DNA from: an uncultured Lachnospiraceae bacterium
GTDB taxonomy: Bacteria > Bacillota > Clostridia > Lachnospirales > Lachnospiraceae
Assembly (NCBI GenBank): GCA_945919075.1
Contig: CAMEIX010000001.1
Location: 62,001-126,000 of the forward strand
DNA: 64,000 bases
Reading direction: 5' to 3'
Within the stretch, counting starts at the first letter, position 1, and each line of letters starts with the position of its first letter. The notes under the pieces were generated by a model. The model did no database searches and was not told the origin of the DNA. It worked only from the letters and a program-made list of their open reading frames with translations. This document shows, piece by piece, positions 16,323-25,485 of this stretch. Both the position numbers and the translations under genes were made by a program.

Positions 16323-17207
16323 TTACACTTTTTCCTGTAATTTCTTACCAAGAATACCGGTGGGTTTAATCATCAGAACCAGAATAAGTACCCCGAATAC
16401 AATGGCATCGCTTAACTGGGATGAAATATATGCTTTACTGAGTATTTCAATGATACCTAAGAGCAGTCCTCCGATAAATGCCCCCGGAATGGAACCGATA
16501 CCCCCGAACACAGCCGCAACGAATGCTTTAATACCGGGCATGGACCCGGTGTAGGGGGACAGTGTAGGATAAGTGGAACATAATAACACACCGGCAATAG
16601 CGGCAAGTCCCGAACCTATGGCAAAGGTTAAACCAATTGTGAAATTCACATTGATTCCCATCAGTTTGGCAGCTCCTTTATCTTCCGAAACCGCAAGCAT
16701 GGCCTGACCGGATTTTGTTTTATGTATAAATAAGGTAAGGCAAACCATGATAATAATACAGGAAATAACGGTAACCATGGTTTCACCGCTAATTTTTATT
16801 CTTCCGTCAAACAGCATGAGCATCGGAATGTTCACCACGGAATTAAACTGCTTCGGAGCAGAACCAAAGATGAGCAAAGCGGTATTTTGCAAAAAATAAC
16901 TCACCCCGATTGCAGTAATCAAAACTGCCAGGGAAGATGCTGCATTACGAAGAGGTCTGTAAGCCAGTTCCTCGATTACAATACCCAGTATGGTACACAC
17001 CACCATGGCAATCAGGACACTGACAAGCGGATTCACACCCATGGCACTGGTTGCAAAGAAGGATGCAAATCCACCTACCATGATAACGTCTCCATGTGCA
17101 AAATTTAACATTTTAGCAATACCGTAAACCATGGTATATCCAAGAGCAATAACCGCATATACACTCCCTAAATTAATACCATCGATCAAAAACGAAATAA
17201 ACTTCAT
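16323..17207 (-). CDS. livH: Branched-chain amino-acid ABC transporter, permease LivH
   Basis: The other permease, 294 aa after start correction. The opening MKFISFLIDGINLGSVYAVI and the coupling element GIAKMLNFAHGDVIMVGGF are diagnostic of LivH. The start was moved inward ten codons to the ATG behind an AGAGGTG site; the longer frame lacks a ribosome site. A hairpin lies between livJ and this gene, which would lower permease expression relative to the binding protein. Confidence 0.94.
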   Translation of the reverse strand: MKFISFLIDGINLGSVYAVIALGYTMVYGIAKMLNFAHGDVIMVGGFASFFATSAMGVNPLVSVLIAMVVCTILGIVIEELAYRPLRNAASSLAVLITAIGVSYFLQNTALLIFGSAPKQFNSVVNIPMLMLFDGRIKISGETMVTVISCIIIMVCLTLFIHKTKSGQAMLAVSEDKGAAKLMGINVNFTIGLTFAIGSGLAAIAGVLLCSTYPTLSPYTGSMPGIKAFVAAVFGGIGSIPGAFIGGLLLGIIEILSKAYISSQLSDAIVFGVLILVLMIKPTGILGKKLQEKV

Positions 17208-17275
17208 ATTTACACCTCTGCTTGCATATACTATCAATCATATATTATATCAAAAAAACGATATCCATGCAACAT

Positions 17276-17303
17276 AAAAGAGGGTTGAATCATCAACCCT
17301 CTT
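17276..17303 (-). terminator. Hairpin between livJ and livH (attenuating terminator)
   Basis: An 11-bp perfect stem (17278-17288 and 17293-17303) with a four-base loop, followed on the minus strand by TTTTATGTT. It probably stops most transcripts after the binding-protein gene while allowing some read-through into livHMGF. Confidence 0.75.
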
Positions 17304-17325
17304 CGGTCTTACGTCATTGTATAAA

Positions 17326-18486
17326 TTAGTTCTGAATTAAGGAATAAGCGCCGTTTTTAATTACCATTGCTTTGGCATTCTTATTTACTTCACCGGTTGC
17401 GCTCCAGGTCATTCCTTCACCGGTAATACCATCATATTTTAACTCAGGCATTTTCTTAACAAGTTTGTCACAGATGCCGGATACACCATCAGCGGGAGTT
17501 GCACCGCTTTCTTCGATAGCTGCTTTTACAATATAAACAGCGTCATATGCGTCTGCTGCAAACTGGTTGGGAGTTTCGCCATATCTTTCCTCGTATTTCT
17601 TTACAAATGCCTGTGTTCTTTCATCAGTAGCATCTGCTGCGAAAGGAGTTAAGAGAATAACGCCTTCTGCCAAAGAAGTATCAAAACCTTCTACACCGGT
17701 AAGAATACCGTCCATACCGTCACATCCGAAGAATGTGGGAGCATAGCCCATGGTCTTTGCCTGGGATAAAATTAATGCTGCTTCTGTGTAGTAAATCGGA
17801 AGGAATACAAGATCAGCGCCTGCTTCCTGTGCTTTCTTTAACTGTACGGTAAAGTCGGTTTTGCTGTCCTTAGTAAAGGCTTCGGTAGCTACGATTTCAT
17901 AAGGCTGATTTGCAGCTTCAAGAGCAAATTTTTCATAAATTCCGGAAGAATATACGTCAGAGCTGTCATAAATTACTGCAACCTTGGTTGCCATATTGTT
18001 ATCTCCGATATAAGCTGCAGCACCGGTACCCTGGTTAGGGTCGGTAAAGCAAACCTGAAATACATTATCATTCTTGATTGCATCAACACTGGATGCGGAA
18101 GGGGTAAGCTGGAACATATGATCCTGGGAAGTCTTACCGGATACTGCAATAGAACATCCGCTGGTTACACTACCGATCAGGATATTCATACCCCAGTCTT
18201 TCAATGTATTGTAAGCGTTTACGGATTTCTCGTTGTTGGTCTCATCATCTTCAAAACGATATTCAATCTGAACACCATTGATTCCACCATCTTCGTTGAT
18301 TTCGTCAACCGCAATCTGGATGGCATTCTTTACGCCAAGACCATACTGTGCATAATCGCCTGTTGCGGGTCCGATTCCACCGATTTTCCAGGTGGTAGCT
18401 TCTTTGCTGTTACCACATCCGGTAAGCATGGAAGCTACCATGGTTGTAACAACAAGCAAACTTAAAAGTTTCTTCATCTTTTTCAT
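17326..18486 (-). CDS. livJ: Branched-chain amino-acid ABC transporter, substrate-binding lipoprotein
   Basis: Extracellular solute-binding lipoprotein, 386 aa, that delivers leucine, isoleucine or valine to the LivHMGF complex. The N-terminus is a lipoprotein signal with lipobox SMLTGC (lipidated Cys24). The mature part is a type I periplasmic-binding fold: ATGDYAQYGLGVKNAIQIAVDEIN near 40, then AVIYDSSDVYSSG and FGCDGMDG. It is the first gene of the operon, with a long structured leader and an AGGAGG site. The exact ligand cannot be told from sequence. Confidence 0.92.
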   Translation of the reverse strand: MKKMKKLLSLLVVTTMVASMLTGCGNSKEATTWKIGGIGPATGDYAQYGLGVKNAIQIAVDEINEDGGINGVQIEYRFEDDETNNEKSVNAYNTLKDWGMNILIGSVTSGCSIAVSGKTSQDHMFQLTPSASSVDAIKNDNVFQVCFTDPNQGTGAAAYIGDNNMATKVAVIYDSSDVYSSGIYEKFALEAANQPYEIVATEAFTKDSKTDFTVQLKKAQEAGADLVFLPIYYTEAALILSQAKTMGYAPTFFGCDGMDGILTGVEGFDTSLAEGVILLTPFAADATDERTQAFVKKYEERYGETPNQFAADAYDAVYIVKAAIEESGATPADGVSGICDKLVKKMPELKYDGITGEGMTWSATGEVNKNAKAMVIKNGAYSLIQN

Positions 18487-18506
18487 AACCTTTTCCTCCT
18501 TTTATT

Positions 18507-18615
18507 TGTTCCGATCCGCAGGATCGAGAACCTTCGCCCCACCAGGGGCTTCCTTAATTTTTGTTCCGATTCGAAGGATCGAGAACCTACACCCCCATCA
18601 GGGGCTTCCTTAATT
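18507..18615 (-). repeat. Two tandem 55-nt structured units in the liv leader
   Basis: Two near-identical units with a 55-base period (copies begin near 18508 and 18563). Each contains on the minus strand a CCCC-TGRT-GGGG hairpin followed by a GTTC-T-CGATCC...ATCG-GAAC hairpin with a one-base bulge. The copies differ by a handful of substitutions and one indel, mostly in loops and stem edges. They lie between the mapped promoter and the livJ ribosome site, so are expected to be transcribed. No known riboswitch class is recognised. Confidence 0.7.
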
Positions 18616-18638
18616 GATTGTACTTTATACAATCAATT
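18612..18638 (-). other. 5' hairpin of the liv leader RNA
   Basis: A perfect 11-bp inverted repeat (18612-18622 and 18628-18638) with a five-base loop begins at or within a base or two of the predicted transcription start. It could protect the 5' end of the transcript; a DNA-binding operator is the alternative. Confidence 0.6.
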
Positions 18639-18645
18639 TCACTAT

Positions 18646-18674
18646 AATATACACTTTATACTAATTACAGTCAA
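18646..18674 (-). promoter_or_regulatory. SigA promoter of the liv operon
   Basis: On the minus strand TTGACT (18669-18674) and TATATT (18646-18651) are separated by 17 bases. This gives a leader of about 150 nt before livJ. Confidence 0.75.
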
Positions 18675-18755
18675 GGTTTTTATGCAAAAAACACATATTT
18701 TTCATGTATAAATACTGATAATTTTGAAATACTATATCAAAAAGGAGGTAACAGA

Positions 18756-18968
18756 ATGGGTATGAAATGGTTGGATGTAACTGCTCTTGTACTTACCATC
18801 ATCGGTACAATCAACTGGGGGCTTATCGGCATCTTGCAGTTTGATCTGGTTGCCTGGTTATTCGGTGATATGTCTTTATTATCACGAATTGTATATACTC
18901 TGGTAGGTATCTGCGGTTTATATCTTATCACTTTTTTTGGCAGATTAAAAAGTGATATTGATAATTAG
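18756..18968 (+). CDS. DUF378 family small membrane protein
   Basis: A 70 aa protein with two hydrophobic segments (about 5-27 and 41-62) and the family pattern TIIGTINWGLIG near residue 14. The function of DUF378 (YuzA-like) proteins is not known. It has an AAAGGAGG ribosome site and stands alone, divergent from the liv operon and convergent with rsfS across a terminator. Codon use looks like its neighbours. Confidence 0.85.
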   Translation: MGMKWLDVTALVLTIIGTINWGLIGILQFDLVAWLFGDMSLLSRIVYTLVGICGLYLITFFGRLKSDIDN

Positions 18969-18994
18969 AAAAAACGCAGCCATAAGCTGCGTTT
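18969..18994. terminator. Bidirectional terminator between DUF378 and rsfS
   Basis: A 9-bp stem (18972-18980 and 18986-18994, five-base loop). On the minus strand it is followed by six T residues, a good terminator for the rsfS transcript; on the plus strand the stem itself ends in TTT. Confidence 0.78.
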
Positions 18995-19013
18995 ACATAA
19001 TAAATCCGTTCTT

Positions 19014-19370
19014 TTAAAGTTCCTCTTTATCCACGATTTTGCCATCTCTCCAGATTCTCTCCAGATTATAAAACAGGCGGTTTTCTTTATCAAAAATATG
19101 CACTATCAAATCGCCAAAATCAAGCAAAATCCAGTTCGCAGTGTTATATCCTTCGGCCTGCTTTAACTCATAGCCGGCCTTTCCGAGAGTTTCCTGCACA
19201 TGATCACTTAATGCCTGTATCTGGCTTCTGTTGGAACCGTTAGCAATGATAAAGTAATCCGCCATAATCGATACTTCACTGATATCAATAACCCGGATGT
19301 CCTCGGCTTTTTTATCCTCAAGAGCCAAAATGGCGAGTTTTGTCATTTCTTTTGCATTCGATTTATCCAT
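19014..19370 (-). CDS. rsfS: Ribosome silencing factor RsfS
   Basis: Binds L14 of the 50S subunit and prevents subunit joining when nutrients are scarce. The 118 aa protein carries ADYFIIANGSNRSQIQALSD near residue 36 and the closing NWILLDFGDLIVHIF segment near 75, both typical. It is the last gene of the rplU-to-rsfS array, twelve bases after yqeK, and ends at a strong terminator. Confidence 0.95.
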   Translation of the reverse strand: MDKSNAKEMTKLAILALEDKKAEDIRVIDISEVSIMADYFIIANGSNRSQIQALSDHVQETLGKAGYELKQAEGYNTANWILLDFGDLIVHIFDKENRLFYNLERIWRDGKIVDKEEL

Positions 19371-19382
19371 TTTTGTTCTCCT

Positions 19383-19976
19383 CTACTCCACTAAATTTTT
19401 CTGCGTTAATTCATTATAAAATTCATAGGTATTTTGGGTCATAACATCAATTTCTCCAGGCGTGCTTTCCAGATAATCCAGCGTATCCTTCAGAATCCTG
19501 ACTACCGCCGAATCCAGATCTATAAAAGCCATCTGACGTATTTCGGCAAGATTAGGCGCTTTCTTACGGTTTGGTTCAATGTAATCTGCCACAAAAATTA
19601 TTTTTTCCAGCAAAGACATACCGGGTCTTCCGGTAGTATGATTCAAAATTGCATTGATAACGTCCGTATCATGCACCTTGTAGGTTTTCATTGCCAGAAA
19701 ACTGCCGATCTTGGCATGCAACAGGAAGGGATTACGCTTTTCTACATCCGTAACCGGAATGTTATATTTCTCACAGATTGCAAGTTTCTTTTCGTCTTCC
19801 ATACATTTTGCACAGTCATGTAAAAGTCCAGCCAGTTCGGCATTTTCTATAGAAGCACCATATCTCATGGCAAGTGATGTTGCGGTATAAGCTACTCCGA
19901 TAGTATGGATATACCGGTCCTCATCCAATGTTTTTGCCAAAGATTTTCTGATTTTTTTGATATTGGTTACTTTCAT
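19383..19976 (-). CDS. yqeK: YqeK-type HD-domain diadenosine tetraphosphatase
   Basis: HD-superfamily hydrolase that splits Ap4A symmetrically. The 197 aa protein shows the metal ligands in HTIGVAYTA (near 25), LLHDCAKCM (near 57, the HD doublet), HAKIGS (near 86) and LNHTTGRPGMS (near 111), then VADYIEPNRK. It sits between nadD and rsfS, the standard order in Firmicutes. Confidence 0.93.
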   Translation of the reverse strand: MKVTNIKKIRKSLAKTLDEDRYIHTIGVAYTATSLAMRYGASIENAELAGLLHDCAKCMEDEKKLAICEKYNIPVTDVEKRNPFLLHAKIGSFLAMKTYKVHDTDVINAILNHTTGRPGMSLLEKIIFVADYIEPNRKKAPNLAEIRQMAFIDLDSAVVRILKDTLDYLESTPGEIDVMTQNTYEFYNELTQKNLVE

Positions 19977-19985
19977 GCCATTCTC

Positions 19986-20597
19986 CTAATCCGTAAGATA
20001 TAAGTGATTCCTTTCTATAAAGGAAAGAACTTCATTATTTACCATATAACGAATACTCTTACCCTCCCTTACCCTTCTTCGGATTTCCGTTGAGGAAAGA
20101 TCCATGAAAGGATACGGTAGCAAGTTTATTTTAGCATGAAATTTAGAAATAAGATAGTCTTTTTGAACTTCCAGTTTCACAAAATCTACATCATCGCGAA
20201 TAGCTGCCAAAACGGTGCAGTTTTGGAAAATGATTTCAGGTTGGTGCCAGGTTTCCATGTGCATCAAAGAATCCGCTCCTACAATAAAATAGAAGGAATC
20301 ATCCGGAAACTTTTCGGTCAGCCAGACCAAAGTATCACTGGTATACGTATTTCCCTCCCGAAGTACTTCCACATCGGAAGCCCTAAAATAAGGGTTGTCT
20401 TTCACTGCTTCCCTTACCATTTCCAATCGAACACTGCCATCAGGAATGGAAATATTCTTTTTCAGATATGATATCCCGCTCGGCATAAACCATACTTCAT
20501 CCAGATTTTCATAGCATCTTGCAGTTTCCCCTAAAAGCAAATGTCCTATGTGTATCGGATTAAAAGTTCCGCCCAAAATTCCTATCTTCTTTCCCAT
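19986..20597 (-). CDS. nadD: Nicotinate-nucleotide adenylyltransferase
   Basis: Adenylates nicotinate mononucleotide to deamido-NAD in NAD synthesis. The 203 aa protein has GGTFNPIHIGHLLL near residue 9 (nucleotidyl-transferase HIGH motif), GADSLMHMETWHQP near 104, and the C-terminal SSTEIRRRVREGKSIRYMV. It lies nine bases after yhbY in a co-directional array. Confidence 0.96.
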   Translation of the reverse strand: MGKKIGILGGTFNPIHIGHLLLGETARCYENLDEVWFMPSGISYLKKNISIPDGSVRLEMVREAVKDNPYFRASDVEVLREGNTYTSDTLVWLTEKFPDDSFYFIVGADSLMHMETWHQPEIIFQNCTVLAAIRDDVDFVKLEVQKDYLISKFHAKINLLPYPFMDLSSTEIRRRVREGKSIRYMVNNEVLSFIERNHLYLTD

Positions 20598-20606
20598 CTG
20601 TTTCCC

Positions 20607-20900
20607 TTATTTCTCCGGAAGAATTATTTTTTTGTTATCCTTGTTTTCTTTGTACAATACAATCTTTTTGCCGATGACATGTACTACCTGGGAATGGGTT
20701 CTTTCTGCGACCATCTCTGCAATTTCCTTAGGGTCGTCCAGACAATTCTTTAATACGGAAATCTTAATGAGTTCCCTCTTATTAAATGCCTCACCGATTG
20801 CTTCGGTTACCTCCGGAGTAAGGCTGGATTTACCTATTTGAAAAATGGGTTCTAAAGTACTTGCAAGACTTTTTAAGTATGCTCTTTGCTTACTGGTCAT
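20607..20900 (-). CDS. yhbY: YhbY (CRS1-YhbY domain) RNA-binding protein
   Basis: Small RNA-binding protein of 97 aa linked to 50S assembly. The pattern MTSKQRAYLKSLAS...IFQIGKSSLT...RELIKISVLKN is typical; the usual GxxG loop region appears around GKSSLTPEV. Located between obgE and nadD, as commonly seen. Confidence 0.93.
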   Translation of the reverse strand: MTSKQRAYLKSLASTLEPIFQIGKSSLTPEVTEAIGEAFNKRELIKISVLKNCLDDPKEIAEMVAERTHSQVVHVIGKKIVLYKENKDNKKIILPEK

Positions 20901-20917
20901 AATGTTCTCCTAACTTA

Positions 20918-22216
<1,299 letters not shown>

Positions 22217-22237
22217 CTATTTCTTTTAGCACATACC

Positions 22238-22269
22238 AAAAAGGGGCTTCAAACAGTCGTTTGAAGCCC
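22238..22269 (-). terminator. Terminator/attenuator between rpmA and obgE
   Basis: A perfect 11-bp stem (22244-22254 and 22259-22269) with an AGTC loop, followed on the minus strand by CTTTTTGG. It separates highly expressed ribosomal-protein genes from obgE. Confidence 0.78.
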
Positions 22270-22284
22270 GTGATAATACCAAAA

Positions 22285-22569
22285 TTATTCTTCTACAGGA
22301 TATACGGAAGCCTGCTTTTTGTCTCTGCCCTTTCTTTCAAATCTCAGGACACCGTCTACCTTAGCGAACAGAGTGTCATCTCCGCCGATACCTACGTTAA
22401 CACCGGGATGAATCTTGGTTCCGCGCTGTCTGTATAAGATATTACCTGCCTTAACGAACTGGCCGTCAGCTCTCTTTGCTCCAAGTCTCTTGGATTCGGA
22501 ATCTCTACCGTTCTTGGTAGAACCAACACCCTTTTTATGAGCAAAAAATTGAAGGTTCATATTTAACAT
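22285..22569 (-). CDS. rpmA: 50S ribosomal protein L27 (precursor with cleavable N-terminus)
   Basis: L27 lies at the peptidyl-transferase centre. The 94 aa precursor begins [14 protein letters not shown]: the LQFFA motif is the Firmicutes extension removed by the Prp protease, exposing the functional AHKKG end. The core [17 protein letters not shown] and [15 protein letters not shown] is typical. The start was set at the ATG six bases after AGGAGGTG; a longer frame to 22767 lies inside prp. The processing protease is encoded immediately upstream. Confidence 0.97.
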   Translation of the reverse strand: MLNMNLQFFAHKKGVGSTKNGRDSESKRLGAKRADGQFVKAGNILYRQRGTKIHPGVNVGIGGDDTLFAKVDGVLRFERKGRDKKQASVYPVEE

Positions 22570-22573
22570 CGGT

Positions 22574-22927
22574 TTACACCTCCTCAAATTTAACTTGTAA
22601 ATACTTTTCCCCGTATTCTTTCTGAATATTCTGAAGTCCATAGACCATAGCATCCAATAGAAATACGGAACGCTCCTGTAAGGGATTTTCAAAATCACAC
22701 CGGATAAACCCATCTTCTTCATTGGATATGCATTTAAAATCTTCTTTTGCAAGTTCTTCCAATGCATTAATCGTATTGATTATCAAGACGGATACAGATG
22801 CACAAACCAGATCAAAACTGTCTTTCTTTTTAAAAAGGCCCTTTTTCCCCGGATACCCGGCATGTCCCGAACAGATTAACTGTCTGTAAGAGTTATCTTT
22901 ACTCTTACCAATTATAATTGTCGTCAT
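22574..22927 (-). CDS. prp: Ribosomal-processing cysteine protease Prp
   Basis: Cysteine protease (YsxB/DUF464) that removes the N-terminal extension of L27, essential in staphylococci. The 117 aa protein has its catalytic histidine in CSGHAGY (His22) and cysteine in [10 protein letters not shown] (Cys42). It lies between rplU (2 bases) and rpmA (4 bases), the invariant arrangement in organisms whose L27 has the LQFFA extension. Confidence 0.94.
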   Translation of the reverse strand: MTTIIIGKSKDNSYRQLICSGHAGYPGKKGLFKKKDSFDLVCASVSVLIINTINALEELAKEDFKCISNEEDGFIRCDFENPLQERSVFLLDAMVYGLQNIQKEYGEKYLQVKFEEV

Positions 22928-22929
22928 AA

Positions 22930-23235
22930 TTATGCATTAATCTTATCAATCTTAACCTGAGTGTATGCTTGTCTATGACCATTTTTCTTGTGGTAACCGG
23001 TTTTTCTCTTGTATTTGTATACAATAACCTTCTTGCCACGACCCTGTTCCATAACAGTTGCAGTTACGGTAGCTTTGCTAACGTCCTCGCCAACCTTTAA
23101 AGAACCGTCACTTACTGCGATAACCTGGTCAAAAGTAACAGTGTTGCCGGCTTCAACGTCAAGCTTTTCTACTTTAATAACGTCTCCTTCGGAAACTTTG
23201 TACTGCTTACCACCTGTTGCAATAATTGCGTACAT
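22930..23235 (-). CDS. rplU: 50S ribosomal protein L21
   Basis: L21, 101 aa, begins [18 protein letters not shown] and ends with [21 protein letters not shown], both typical. The start was set at the ATG six bases after AAGGAGGTG; the three-codon-longer frame would begin with a GTG that is part of that ribosome site. First gene of the rplU-prp-rpmA-obgE-yhbY-nadD-yqeK-rsfS array. Confidence 0.97.
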   Translation of the reverse strand: MYAIIATGGKQYKVSEGDVIKVEKLDVEAGNTVTFDQVIAVSDGSLKVGEDVSKATVTATVMEQGRGKKVIVYKYKRKTGYHKKNGHRQAYTQVKIDKINA

Positions 23236-23335
23236 ATAAGGCACCTCCTTATTCTATGAACGAATTCTCATTCATTTACTCGCTAACTTCGGTGATGTCA
23301 AAAAGACATACTTATACCTCATTACGCGGCATACT
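23236..23335 (-). ncRNA. Candidate autoregulatory leader of rplU (L21 leader-like)
   Basis: About 100 nt separate the predicted transcription start from the L21 ribosome site. L21 leaders that bind the protein are known in Firmicutes; the stretch reads GCCGCGTAATGAGG early on and contains short complementary segments (for example ATGAACGAATTC against GAATTCGTTCAT around 23258-23269). I cannot confirm that it matches the described leader family. Confidence 0.4.
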
Positions 23336-23340
23336 CAGAT

Positions 23341-23369
23341 ATAATAGCATTTACTTTATATACTGTCAA
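23341..23369 (-). promoter_or_regulatory. Strong SigA promoter of the rplU operon
   Basis: On the minus strand consensus TTGACA (23364-23369), a 17-base spacer and TATTAT (23341-23346) preceded by TGC, giving both a perfect -35 and an extended -10. Fits a highly expressed ribosomal operon. Confidence 0.88.
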
Positions 23370-23371
23370 GT

Positions 23372-24001
23372 CTATTTTGCATTTTGTTTTTCAAAATCTT
23401 CAATATACTGTACAATCAGTTTCACCGTACCGTCAATCCCTAAAATTCCGCTGTTTATACACAAATCGTAACTGTCTGCCCTTCCCCACTTTTTGGAGGA
23501 ATAGTAATTGTAATAACTCTGACGTTGTTTGTCCTTCTTTACCATCATATCCCGTGCCTTATTTTCGGTCACTTCCAATTTTTCCATGATGCGGGCAATC
23601 TTTTTGTCTTCCTCTGCGTAAATAAAAAGATGCAGGGAATTCTTCATTTCCGCAAGGGCATAATCCGCACATCTTCCCACAATCACGCAAGGGCCTTCAC
23701 CTGCAATCTTCTTAATGGTATCAAACTGTGCCAGAAAAACCTTATGACTGATAGGCATATCCACATAGGAAGAGGAATTGTATCCAAAGGAATAGGTATC
23801 CATTACAAGATTATAGAGGAAAGAATTCGTTGGACGCTCATCATGAGTCTTAATCATTTCCTCACAAAATCCACTCTCCTTTGCAGCCCTTGTTAAAAGC
23901 TCCTTATCATAACACTTAATCCCAAAGTATTCTGCTAATTTGCGGCCTATTTCATGTCCTCCGCTGCCAAACTGTCTTCCGATTGTAATAACTGTATTCA
24001 T
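23372..24001 (-). CDS. Cytidylate-kinase-like family protein, copy 2
   Basis: A 209 aa paralogue of the protein at 13046-13675. Shared features: GRQFGSGGHEIGRKLAE near residue 8 (P-loop), CYDKELL, VIVGRCADYAL near 107, a DKQRQSYYNYYS segment, and YDLCINSGILGID near the end. The P-loop reads GSGGHE here where copy 1 has GSGGKT: His occupies the position of the phosphate-contacting Lys, so catalysis may differ. The substrate is unknown. It has its own extended -10 promoter and lies just upstream of rplU in the array. Confidence 0.8.
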   Translation of the reverse strand: MNTVITIGRQFGSGGHEIGRKLAEYFGIKCYDKELLTRAAKESGFCEEMIKTHDERPTNSFLYNLVMDTYSFGYNSSSYVDMPISHKVFLAQFDTIKKIAGEGPCVIVGRCADYALAEMKNSLHLFIYAEEDKKIARIMEKLEVTENKARDMMVKKDKQRQSYYNYYSSKKWGRADSYDLCINSGILGIDGTVKLIVQYIEDFEKQNAK

Positions 24002-24031
24002 GTAATTCCCACCTTTCCATACCTTTTATTT

Positions 24032-24040
24032 ATTATAGCA
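24032..24040 (-). promoter_or_regulatory. Extended -10 promoter of kinase-like copy 2
   Basis: The minus strand reads TGCTATAAT, a perfect extended -10, right after the stop of the pseudouridine synthase gene and about 30 bases before the start codon. Confidence 0.6.
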
Positions 24041-24046
24041 CTTTTT

Positions 24047-24952
24047 TCAGAGAATTTCCAGCAAATGCCTGAAATACTCCGGCAGTGGCGCATCGGTTTC
24101 AATGTACTCCCCGGTCGTTGGTTGCTTAAATCCGAGTACTTTGGCATGTAGAGTCTGCCCTTCTAAGTGAAAGGGACTTTTTCTATTGCTGTAGACCTCA
24201 TCCCCAAGTAAGGGATGGCCGATGCTTGCCATGTGAACACGGATCTGATGGGTTCTTCCGGTTTCCAGCTCACATTCAATATAAGTGTATTTATCAAATC
24301 TTTTTAATACTTTATAATGTGTCACGGCATGTTTTCCGTTGGGATTTATCGCCATTTTTTTACGTCCTGTGGGATGTCTGCCAATTGGTTGATTGATCGT
24401 GCCCGTATCCTCTTTTATCACGCCATAACAGATTGCATGATATTTTCGGACCACGGAATGCTCTTTTAACTGATTTGCTATATCATTATGTGCCCTATCA
24501 TTTTTACAGACAATTAAAGAACCTGTCGTATCCCGGTCAATGCGGTGTACAATTCCGGGACGCATTACTCCGTTAATACCGGATAACTCATCTTTAAAAT
24601 GAAACATTAATGCATTTACCAAAGTACCCGTATAATGCCCGGCAGCGGGATGAACTACCATGCCCTTGGGCTTATTAACTACAACTACATCTTCATCCGA
24701 ATAAAGAATATCCAAAGGAATATCTTCCGGTAGAATAGCAGGTTCTACAGCCTTCGGCAGTAAAAACGATACTTCGTCATCTGTTTTTACTTTATAACTG
24801 CCTTTTACGATTTTACCGTTAACAGTTACCGCCTCTTCTTTAATCAGCTTCTGTATATAGGAACGCGACAAAGAATCGATAAGCATACTGATACACTTAT
24901 CGATTCTCTCATCCTCCATATCTTCGGTTATCTGAAAACAAAAACTATCCAT
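24047..24952 (-). CDS. RluD/RluA-family pseudouridine synthase
   Basis: Converts specific uridines in 23S rRNA (or tRNA) to pseudouridine. The 301 aa protein has an N-terminal S4 RNA-binding domain (about 15-70) and the catalytic domain with HRIDRDTTGS, catalytic Asp near residue 139. GRTHQIRVHMASIGHPLLGD near 228 is the second family signature. Which uridines it modifies cannot be told. The gene follows lspA by five bases, the classic lspA-rluD order of Firmicutes. Confidence 0.93.
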   Translation of the reverse strand: MDSFCFQITEDMEDERIDKCISMLIDSLSRSYIQKLIKEEAVTVNGKIVKGSYKVKTDDEVSFLLPKAVEPAILPEDIPLDILYSDEDVVVVNKPKGMVVHPAAGHYTGTLVNALMFHFKDELSGINGVMRPGIVHRIDRDTTGSLIVCKNDRAHNDIANQLKEHSVVRKYHAICYGVIKEDTGTINQPIGRHPTGRKKMAINPNGKHAVTHYKVLKRFDKYTYIECELETGRTHQIRVHMASIGHPLLGDEVYSNRKSPFHLEGQTLHAKVLGFKQPTTGEYIETDAPLPEYFRHLLEIL

Positions 24953-24957
24953 ATACT

Positions 24958-25485
24958 CTATTTATCCTGCTTCTTATTTTTGGGAAACGGATTTAAGAAT
25001 TCTAAATCTTCGTCATTATATACAAACAAAAAAATGATTCCGAACAGTATTACACTGACTACGATAAAAGAATCCGCAATATTAAAAACCGGGAAATGAA
25101 TCAAGGAAAAATACAGAAAATCCACAACATATCCCAGACTTAACCGGTCATACATATTCCCCAATGCACCACCCATAAATAATCCGGTCAATATATATAC
25201 AACATGAAATTTTTTGTCGGTTGGTGCTCTCCACACAAAATAAAGTACCAGTAATGTGAGAAGAATACCCATTCCGATAATGAATGCCGTTTGTCCGTCC
25301 AACATACTCCATGCAATTCCGGTATTTTCAAAATAAGTCAGTTCAAACACACCGGGTATCAGTACAAAAGGGGCATGCCCTTTCAGATTGGCCAACACAA
25401 GGGCTTTTGTAAAACGGTCGAATCCAAAGGCAAAAACTGCAAACAGCAGAAAAATCAATAGCCATTTTATTTTTTCTTTATTCAT
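24958..25485 (-). CDS. lspA: Prolipoprotein signal peptidase (signal peptidase II)
   Basis: Aspartyl membrane protease that removes lipoprotein signal peptides. The 175 aa protein has four membrane segments and the catalytic aspartates in GNMYDRL (near 120) and NIADSFIVV (near 143). The start was set at the ATG (MNKEKIKWLL) preceded by GAGGAC; it overlaps the aroB stop by eight bases. The longer frame lies inside aroB. Its substrates in this window would include LivJ and the DacF-like lipoprotein. Confidence 0.95.
   Translation of the reverse strand: MNKEKIKWLLIFLLFAVFAFGFDRFTKALVLANLKGHAPFVLIPGVFELTYFENTGIAWSMLDGQTAFIIGMGILLTLLVLYFVWRAPTDKKFHVVYILTGLFMGGALGNMYDRLSLGYVVDFLYFSLIHFPVFNIADSFIVVSVILFGIIFLFVYNDEDLEFLNPFPKNKKQDK

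Noticed and set aside
18507-18615. CRISPR array or preQ1-type riboswitch in the liv leader
   Set aside because: Only two copies directly adjacent with no unique spacers, so not CRISPR. A GGTTCT stretch and an A-rich tail faintly recall preQ1-I, but the required short P1 stem and pseudoknot tail are not formed.
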